DNA of 64,000 bases from contig NZ_WRXM01000003.1 in assembly GCF_010119205.1 (NCBI RefSeq), positions 310,001 to 374,000 on the forward strand. Reading direction: 5' to 3'. Below the pieces are notes generated by a model. The model was not told where the DNA came from and did no database searches. It worked only from the letters and a program-made list of their open reading frames with translations. Position numbers and translations under genes: made by a program. This DNA comes from Haloarcula limicola (lineage in GTDB: Archaea > Halobacteriota > Halobacteria > Halobacteriales > Haloarculaceae). Positions within the stretch are counted from its first letter, which is position 1. The number at the start of each line of letters is the position of its first letter. This document shows, piece after piece, positions 59,370-64,000 of this stretch.

Positions 59370-60038
59370 ATGGCAACAGCCGCAGAGATCAGTCTCCCGG
59401 CGGAGGAGTTCGCGCTCTGGGAGACTTTCACTCGAATACCGGATGTCGTGTTCGACGTCGAACGAGTGGTAGCCCACGGCGAGGCACGCGTGATGCCGAT
59501 CCTCTGGGCCAGCGGTGCCGAGCTCGACGAGATCAGCGACGCGTTCGACGCCGACCCGAGCGTCGAAGACGAGGAGTTGCTCGTCGACCTGAACGACGAG
59601 TGGCTCTATCGGATGGCGTGGGTCGACGATATCGCGGCCGTGGTTCAATCGCTCGTCTACGAGGAGGGGACGATCACGGACGCCCACGGGAGAAACGACC
59701 GGTGGAGCTTCCGAATCGTCTTCCCCGACTCGGACGCGCTCTCGCGGACGTACCAATTCTGTCAGGAAGAGGACCTGACGATGGAGATCGAGAGCGTCAC
59801 ACAGATGGAGAGCGAACCCGGCACACAGTTCGGGCTCTCCGAGGTCCAGTACACGACTCTCATCACAGCCCACCGCGAGGGATACTTCGAGGTACCGCGT
59901 GAGACGACCGTCGAAGAACTCGCCGAGAAGCTCGACGTCTCGGCACAGTCGGTTTCCGAGCGACTCCGGCGTGGACACGAGAAGCTCATCAGCAGCGCGC
60001 TACCGACCGCCGTAGAGGAAGCGAGCGACGACGAGTGA
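59370..60038 (+). CDS. Bat-type HTH-10 transcriptional regulator
   Basis: The ATG at 59370 (MATAAEISLPAEEFALWETF) is preferred because relatives begin this way; 59340 is also possible. The 222-residue protein has an N-terminal alpha/beta sensor-like domain and a C-terminal HTH-10 domain: FGLSEVQYTTLITAHREGYFEVPRETTVEELAEKLDVSAQSVSERLRRGHEKLI. This type is typical of bacterioopsin-activator-like regulators. It is divergent from the solute-binding protein and APC permease genes and probably controls them through the palindromes at 59267-59290. A C2H2 zinc finger gene follows at 60122. Confidence 0.87.
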   Translation: MATAAEISLPAEEFALWETFTRIPDVVFDVERVVAHGEARVMPILWASGAELDEISDAFDADPSVEDEELLVDLNDEWLYRMAWVDDIAAVVQSLVYEEGTITDAHGRNDRWSFRIVFPDSDALSRTYQFCQEEDLTMEIESVTQMESEPGTQFGLSEVQYTTLITAHREGYFEVPRETTVEELAEKLDVSAQSVSERLRRGHEKLISSALPTAVEEASDDE

Positions 60039-60121
60039 CTCTGTTTCTTCCTAAAGAGACCTGAATATTCGCACGGAAGGTTCGCGCCGACGCGTACCGT
60101 AGCTTCGGCCGGAGGGCACTC

Positions 60122-60226
60122 GTGACAGATCAGTATCAGTGTCAGTACTGCGACGCGGCGTTCGAGAGCGTGACCGAGCTGAACGACCATCGAGACGAGA
60201 ACCACCAAGAGAAACTGGGCCCGTAA
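60122..60226 (+). CDS. 34-residue C2H2 zinc finger protein
   Basis: A GTG at 60122 with GGAGG at 60111-60115 opens a 34-residue frame, VTDQYQCQYCDAAFESVTEL followed by NDHRDENHQEKLGP. Cys7, Cys10, His23 and His28 form a classical C2H2 finger (C-x2-C-x12-H-x4-H) with Phe14 and Leu20 in the hydrophobic core positions. It is very short, but the perfect spacing and the ribosome site make it a probable gene. It lies 83 nt after the Bat-type regulator and is likely co-transcribed. In Halobacterium, small zinc fingers accompany the bat regulon. Confidence 0.7.
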   Translation: MTDQYQCQYCDAAFESVTELNDHRDENHQEKLGP

Positions 60227-60303
60227 AGACCGGAGAGCGCGCTCCACCGGCTGCCGCCACCCGATCCAAATAATTACTATAATAATAGTAAATCGAGGCC
60301 AGT

Positions 60304-60310
60304 ATTTTAC
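60304..60310 (+). promoter_or_regulatory. TATA box of the UspA-like gene
   Basis: ATTTTAC at 60304-60310 is centred 30 nt upstream of the ATG at 60337. An AT-rich run precedes it at about 60270-60290. Confidence 0.5.
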
Positions 60311-60336
60311 GTCTCGGTCGTTTCTACGCGAATAGA

Positions 60337-60822
60337 ATGAGCGCAGAACCCACGGCAGAGCGCGCGGACGCGGAACTGGAGACGGTGCTTCTCGCTATCG
60401 GAGGCCGCGACGATGCGCGTATGGACTCGCTCGTGACGACCGTTCGCGAGATCGCCCCGCCGAACGACGCGACCGTCGTGATCGCTCACGTCTTCGACAA
60501 CGGGTCCTACCGAGAGGCGGTGGAGCGGATACTGGACGCCGAGACGGCGGACATCGAACCGGACGAACTCGCCGCGGAGATGGGCGTCACGCGGGTCGTG
60601 ACCGAAGAGCTGGCCGACGACTCCATCGACTGTGAAGCGCGCGCCACGACCGGGAGACGCGGCGAGGGGATCGTCGAAATCGCCGAGGAGGTGGACGCCG
60701 ACCGCGTCGTCGTCGGCGGTCGCCAGCGGTCGCCGGCCGGCAAAGCGGTCTTCGGTAGCACCGCCCAGACGGTGATGCTAAACGCTCCCTGCCCGGTGAC
60801 GTTCGTCCGCGACCGAGCGTAA
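60337..60822 (+). CDS. Universal stress protein (UspA family)
   Basis: This 161-residue protein has the UspA alpha/beta fold with VLLAIGGRDD at the first strand, VVIAHVFD at the second, and the C-terminal nucleotide loop ADRVVVGGRQRSPAGKAVFGSTAQTVMLNAPCPVTFV (G-2x-G-9x-GS/T type). It probably binds ATP. UspA proteins are numerous in haloarchaea and generally linked to stress. It is a single gene with its own TATA box. Confidence 0.88.
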   Translation: MSAEPTAERADAELETVLLAIGGRDDARMDSLVTTVREIAPPNDATVVIAHVFDNGSYREAVERILDAETADIEPDELAAEMGVTRVVTEELADDSIDCEARATTGRRGEGIVEIAEEVDADRVVVGGRQRSPAGKAVFGSTAQTVMLNAPCPVTFVRDRA

Positions 60823-60949
60823 TCGTTCACCACCTCGCAGCGTATCTATCAGTTATTCTGAAGAGTCGAGCCGGCCCGTATCGAGAGTGATCGTCACGCA
60901 GCCATAGAGATATGTTGTCAGAAATATACTGTGTTTCGTCCAATAATGA

Positions 60950-60984
60950 AACGTCTAAAGGATTCTTAGAGGGTTTCAGACGTT
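60950..60984. repeat. Inverted repeat AACGTCT/AGACGTT
   Basis: AACGTCT at 60950-60956 is mirrored by AGACGTT at 60978-60984 with 21 bp between, in an AT-rich spacer between the UspA gene and the small membrane protein gene. It may be a terminator or a protein site. Confidence 0.3.
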
Positions 60985-61106
60985 ATCAGAAAGCGGCTAA
61001 AATGGGGTGAAACGGCGTTCTCTTCGTAAACAAATCCGAAACAGTACCAATCATCTGGCGCTTATATGATGATATGCGTTGATAGGTCCGAGTAAGGAAA
61101 TCACCT

Positions 61107-61364
61107 ATGTCGACCGCATCCTCCTCGCTTCCACGCCCGCCCGCGATCATCACCGTCGTCCAGTCGGCAGCAGTCACCGCCATCGAGGCGCTCGTGACGA
61201 CCGTTCGGGGCCTCGCCTTCTGGGCGGCCATCCTGCTCCCGATCGTCATCTCTGCGACGCTGCTGGCCGGCGTCGTCGCCTCCTCACCCCACTTCGTGGG
61301 TAGTCTGTTCGTTCTGAACGTCGTGTGTGCCGTCTTCGGACAGAACTACTCGCCGGGCAGATGA
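61107..61364 (+). CDS. Small two-helix membrane protein
   Basis: This 85-residue protein (MSTASSSLPRPPAIITVVQS start) has two hydrophobic segments: FWAAILLPIVISATLLAGVV and FVGSLFVLNVVCAVFGQ. A TATA-like CTTATATG lies at 61061-61068. Its stop overlaps the start of the following zinc-ribbon gene (ATGA at 61361-61364), so the two are coupled. Its function is unknown. It lies immediately before the predicted origin. Confidence 0.65.
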   Translation: MSTASSSLPRPPAIITVVQSAAVTAIEALVTTVRGLAFWAAILLPIVISATLLAGVVASSPHFVGSLFVLNVVCAVFGQNYSPGR

Positions 61365-61546
61365 GTCTGGAACGACCACGCTCACGAGAGCCGGATCGAA
61401 GAGATTCGAAGACGGTCCTGTTCTGTCCTACCTGCAACCACGAGAGCCCGATAGACGGTGAGTGGTTGTCCGACCGCTCGAGCGATTCCGACCGGTTGCT
61501 CTGTCCGCGCTGTGAAGCTGTCGTGGTCGACCGGTCACTCCGGTGA
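61361..61546 (+). CDS. Small zinc-ribbon protein coupled to membrane protein
   Basis: The ATG at 61361 (MSLERPRSREPDRRDSKTV) overlaps the upstream stop; an earlier in-frame codon at 61325 is inside the first gene. The 61-residue product has FCPTCNHESPIDGEWLSD and LLCPRCEAVVVD, two CPxC knuckles with the HESPIDGEW pattern found in a haloarchaeal small zinc-finger family. The role is unknown, but coupling to a small membrane protein next to an origin is a repeating arrangement worth checking in other genomes. Confidence 0.68.
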   Translation: MSLERPRSREPDRRDSKTVLFCPTCNHESPIDGEWLSDRSSDSDRLLCPRCEAVVVDRSLR

Positions 61547-61650
61547 TCCCACTCGTTTCCGGCTTTCTCTCTTTCTCTCTGGAGTCGCTCTGTTTTCGTT
61601 CGTCTCTCGGACCTGCTCCGGCCCGTCGATATCGAGATCGAACGGGGTCA

Positions 61651-62406
61651 CACACCCCTCTATCGAAGTGTTGGGTAACCGGGAACGACCGCCGGCGAAA
61701 ATTTCGATTGCCGGTCGATGGATCGAGAGCGGGCGAACCAGTATCGAACAGAGACGAGCGCAGTGACCCTCTTTCTACCGGTTTCGGACGATCACGGGGT
61801 AACAGTAGAAGAGACCGAACACTTCGATAGAGGAGAGACCGTCCGAACGAACTCGTCGAAAAGACACTTCGATAGAGGAGGGTGACTGCTCGGAGAAATC
61901 GCCGAGGAAACACATCGATAGTGGGGAGCGGGGCGGAGTGAAACTGATCAGCGAAAACACTTCGATAGAGGGGGGCGACTGTCAGAGCAAGCCGGCCGAC
62001 ACGACCCTCGACGGAGAGGTCGACCTGAGCGTTATTCTATCCGAGAAGGGAGCGCGCCCCGATCTCGCCTATCACTATCGGGAGGCGATAGGTCCGACAT
62101 TCTGAACCGGTAGATATCGATGTCAGAGCGTCTCTGAACCGGTTCTACACTTCGATAGAGGGGTGTGGTGACCCGACGAACCACTCGGTCGGATCAGTCG
62201 GCTCTGTGAGCTAATCGAGCGACACCGGTGGGGTAAAAGAGGTGAAACAGAGGGGGAAATTTGGATAGGAGAAACGGGGAAGAAGAGAGTGAGACGTTCG
62301 ATAGAGGAGGGTGACTGCTGGAGAATACCTGAGGAGACCGAGTACACGGAGACGACGCCGGTTCGAAACCGCTCAGTTATGACAGAACACTTCGATAGAG
62401 GGGTCT
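61651..62406. other. Predicted replication origin with eight ORB-like repeats
   Basis: The 881-bp spacer between the zinc-ribbon gene and orc1 holds eight copies of an 18-bp element, consensus AACACTTCGATAGAGGGG. Starts are 61655 (inverted), then direct copies at 61818, 61863, 61909 (degenerate), 61956, 62146, 62293 and 62386. The G-string at the end resembles halophile origin recognition boxes. A purine-rich run at about 62228-62290 may be the unwinding element. Orc1 ends 25 nt past the last copy. There is no gene in this interval. Confidence 0.75.
62228..62300 (+). other. Polypurine tract within the origin region
   Basis: About 70 nt here are nearly all purine on the plus strand (gtaaaagaggtgaaac, agagggggaaatttgg, aagaagagag), between the sixth and seventh origin repeats. 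Such a stretch could be the duplex-unwinding or triplex-forming element. Confidence 0.35.
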
Positions 62407-62427
62407 GTCGAGTCCGGCGTGTGTGAG

Positions 62428-64000
62428 TTACGCCTCGTTTCGGATCTGTGCCCTGACGACGGACTGTACCTCGTCGGCGGCGACCATCTCCAGTCGAGAG
62501 TCTTCCCTGAGAGTTTCGAGGATGGTTCGTGGCCGCTCGCCGAACTGGAACTCCAAGAACATCCCCGAGCTCGGACCGTGGCTCCGCCGCTCGAAGTCCA
62601 CGAGCGAGTACGTCGTCATCTCCTTCATCTTGTTGACGTACGTCTCCTGGTGATACTGGTCGGCATCGATGGACTCGGTGAGGAACTGATAGACGCGATA
62701 CCCCGTCGTACTCCGGGCGGTCTCGTCTTCGGTCTCGGTCGCTACCGCTGCGGTCGCGTACAGACAGAGCTTCTTCTGCGTGCTGATGCCGCGGACGACC
62801 TCTAATACGCGGTTCTTCTCGACCTTGTCCTGAGCGGCTCGAACGTGTCGTTCGCGGACGTTGGAATCGCCCTCCCGCTCCGCGAGTTCGCCGGCGACTC
62901 GAATCAGATCGATGGCTTTCCGCGCGTCGCCGTGAGTCTGTGCGGCGAAGGCCGCCGCCAGCGAGATGACGCCGTCGTCGAGGACGTCCTCGTGGAAGGC
63001 GTCCTGTCGCCGTCGGAGGATCGACTGCAGTTGGTTCGCGTCGTAATCGTCGAAGTGGACGTCCTCGGGCGTGAACGAACTCAGCGCGCGGCTGCCGACC
63101 AGTTCCATCATCTTCGTGTCGTTGGAGATGGCGACGACGGAGATGTGAGCGGTCATCTCGTCGTTGGCACCCGCACGCGAGAGCTGATAGAGGAGCCGTG
63201 AGAACGCGGGGTCCTGTTTGTCACGGCGGCCGACGAGCATGTCGAGTTCGTCGAGAACGAACACCACGGAGTCGAAGTTCTCGTTGACGATGCGATACAG
63301 CTCGTCCCACTTCTCCTTCGTGGCGACGCCGTGTTTCGGCACTTCGATGTCGACGTCCGCCTCGTCGGCGGCGCGGCGACCGAGTTCGTAGACGGCGATG
63401 CCGAGCGTATCGAGGTCCTGGCAGTTGACTTCGACCGTCCCGAATCGTATATCCCTCGACGAACAGATCTGGCTGATGTTCTTACAGACGGCCTTGGTGA
63501 TGAGGGACTTCCCCGTCCCCGAGGGACCGTATAAAAAGAGATTCGGTGGTCGGTTGTCACCGAGTGCGACCCGAAGCATCTTCGTTACTTCTTGGAGCTG
63601 TCGGTCGCGGCCGACGATGCGGTCCTCCTCGACGACGTGATTGGGATCGAGCAGCGAGCGGTCGCGGATCAGCCCCTCCTGCTCCTCGAACTCGAGAAGC
63701 ATGTCCTCGATAGACTGCGAGCCGTCACTGTCGCGAGCCGACGATTCCTCCGCGTCGAGAGAGACGGACTCGCTATTTTCGGTGGAGAGTGACACACCGG
63801 TATCGGGATCTGACGACTCGCTCTCTTCGGGAGACGACGGATCTTCTTCCACGGGTGACGACGCTCTCTCTTCAGGTGGTGACGACTGTTCCTCGTTGGA
63901 CTCGGTCGCAGGTGCCAGTTCTGTGTTCGTTCGGGTTGTATTCGGATCAGAAACCGGGTCGAGTTCGTCTGTGGACTCGCCCTCGTCGGTCGTGGTCCGC
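62428..64000 (-). CDS. Orc1/Cdc6 replication initiator (N-terminus beyond window)
   Basis: The frame stays open through 64000, so the start lies past the right edge; 523 residues are visible. The first 95 or so visible residues are an acidic Ser/Glu/Pro/Asp-rich extension. The AAA core follows: VGRDRQLQEVTKMLRVALG, Walker A YGPSGTGKSLITKAV, Walker B FVLDELDML, sensor VVAISNDTKMM and arginine finger region HGDARKAIDLIRVAGE. A C-terminal winged helix follows (TTYSLVDFERRSHGPSSGMF). It should bind the adjacent repeats and load MCM. The gene is read away from the repeats, which are at its 3' end. Confidence 0.93.
   Translation of the reverse strand, partial: RTTTDEGESTDELDPVSDPNTTRTNTELAPATESNEEQSSPPEERASSPVEEDPSSPEESESSDPDTGVSLSTENSESVSLDAEESSARDSDGSQSIEDMLLEFEEQEGLIRDRSLLDPNHVVEEDRIVGRDRQLQEVTKMLRVALGDNRPPNLFLYGPSGTGKSLITKAVCKNISQICSSRDIRFGTVEVNCQDLDTLGIAVYELGRRAADEADVDIEVPKHGVATKEKWDELYRIVNENFDSVVFVLDELDMLVGRRDKQDPAFSRLLYQLSRAGANDEMTAHISVVAISNDTKMMELVGSRALSSFTPEDVHFDDYDANQLQSILRRRQDAFHEDVLDDGVISLAAAFAAQTHGDARKAIDLIRVAGELAEREGDSNVRERHVRAAQDKVEKNRVLEVVRGISTQKKLCLYATAAVATETEDETARSTTGYRVYQFLTESIDADQYHQETYVNKMKEMTTYSLVDFERRSHGPSSGMFLEFQFGERPRTILETLREDSRLEMVAADEVQSVVRAQIRNEA

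Noticed and set aside
60241-60300. AT-rich run as a transposon end or attachment site
   Set aside because: No inverted terminal repeats, target duplication, tRNA or integrase is near; promoter AT-richness explains it.
61651-62406. Origin repeats considered as a CRISPR array
   Set aside because: Units are 18 bp, irregularly spaced, one is inverted, and no cas gene is present; an Orc1 gene adjoins.

Overview
This window is haloarchaeal DNA (class Halobacteria). The sequence shows GC-rich, strongly acidic coding, TATA-box promoters about 27-32 nt upstream of many start codons (so many transcripts are leaderless or nearly so), twin-arginine lipoprotein signals, amphi-Trp, SPW and HTH-10/Bat-type proteins, and Orc1/Cdc6 proteins. 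The genus cannot be fixed by eye; a Haloarcula-related organism is only a guess. No rRNA, tRNA, CRISPR array or intact insertion sequence was seen.

Layout. 1-1536: 5' part of a Rad50/SMC-like gene that runs off the left edge and is read leftward. 1781-5832: a complete five-gene fructose-type PTS (EIIC, EIIA, HPr, EI, EIIB). 6089-10399: a very large exported GH13 amylase with three C-terminal repeat domains. 10599-17307: a membrane metallophosphoesterase, a lone formate-dehydrogenase-like molybdoenzyme, DoxX, a zinc alcohol dehydrogenase, an amphi-Trp protein behind a DtxR-type palindrome, and MscS. 17.3-20.9 kb: an AT-rich repeat region, a divergent Cdc6-like AAA gene and glycerol kinase.

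21.2-39.2 kb is the most interesting part. It is a sugar cluster with a CUT1 ABC importer, GH31 glycosidase, Gfo/Idh/MocA dehydrogenase, enolase-superfamily dehydratase, DHDPS-type aldolase, aldehyde dehydrogenase and IclR regulator. The same cluster holds a split UxaA-family pair of SuyA/SuyB size, an LDH2/ComC-type dehydrogenase, a D-2-hydroxyacid dehydrogenase of the SlcC type and a YeiH-type anion exporter. Read together, these genes fit a complete route from a sulfoquinovose-like sulfosugar through an Entner-Doudoroff-type split to sulfolactate, inversion of its stereocentre, C-S cleavage to pyruvate plus sulfite, and export of the sulfur anion. Glycerol kinase lies just outside and could use glycerol released from sulfoquinovosyl glycerol. 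The pathway reading is inference; the gene families are seen directly.

39.9-41.6 kb: a ParA ATPase with a coupled acidic partner and an operator-like direct repeat. 41.7-46.7 kb: a thiamine-type ABC importer and an AIR-synthase-like protein. 46.7-47.7 kb: about 1 kb without a convincing gene. 47.7-53.8 kb: a formate dehydrogenase operon whose ferredoxin domain is a separate gene and whose NuoF-like subunit has lost several NADH/FMN signatures, then small proteins. 53.8-60.8 kb: TrkH, an SPW protein with a Ser-Asp repeat tail, an unusual solute-binding protein plus APC permease operon, a Bat-type regulator facing it, a 34-residue C2H2 zinc finger and a UspA protein. 61.1-64.0 kb: two coupled small proteins, a probable replication origin with eight copies of an 18-bp element (consensus AACACTTCGATAGAGGGG), and an Orc1/Cdc6 gene that runs off the right edge. 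A ninth copy of the element lies alone at 16.36 kb. A second 12-bp element is shared by the parA promoter and the repeat region next to the Cdc6-like gene. A replicon with its own origin and partition gene is therefore likely, but whether it is the main chromosome or a megaplasmid cannot be told.
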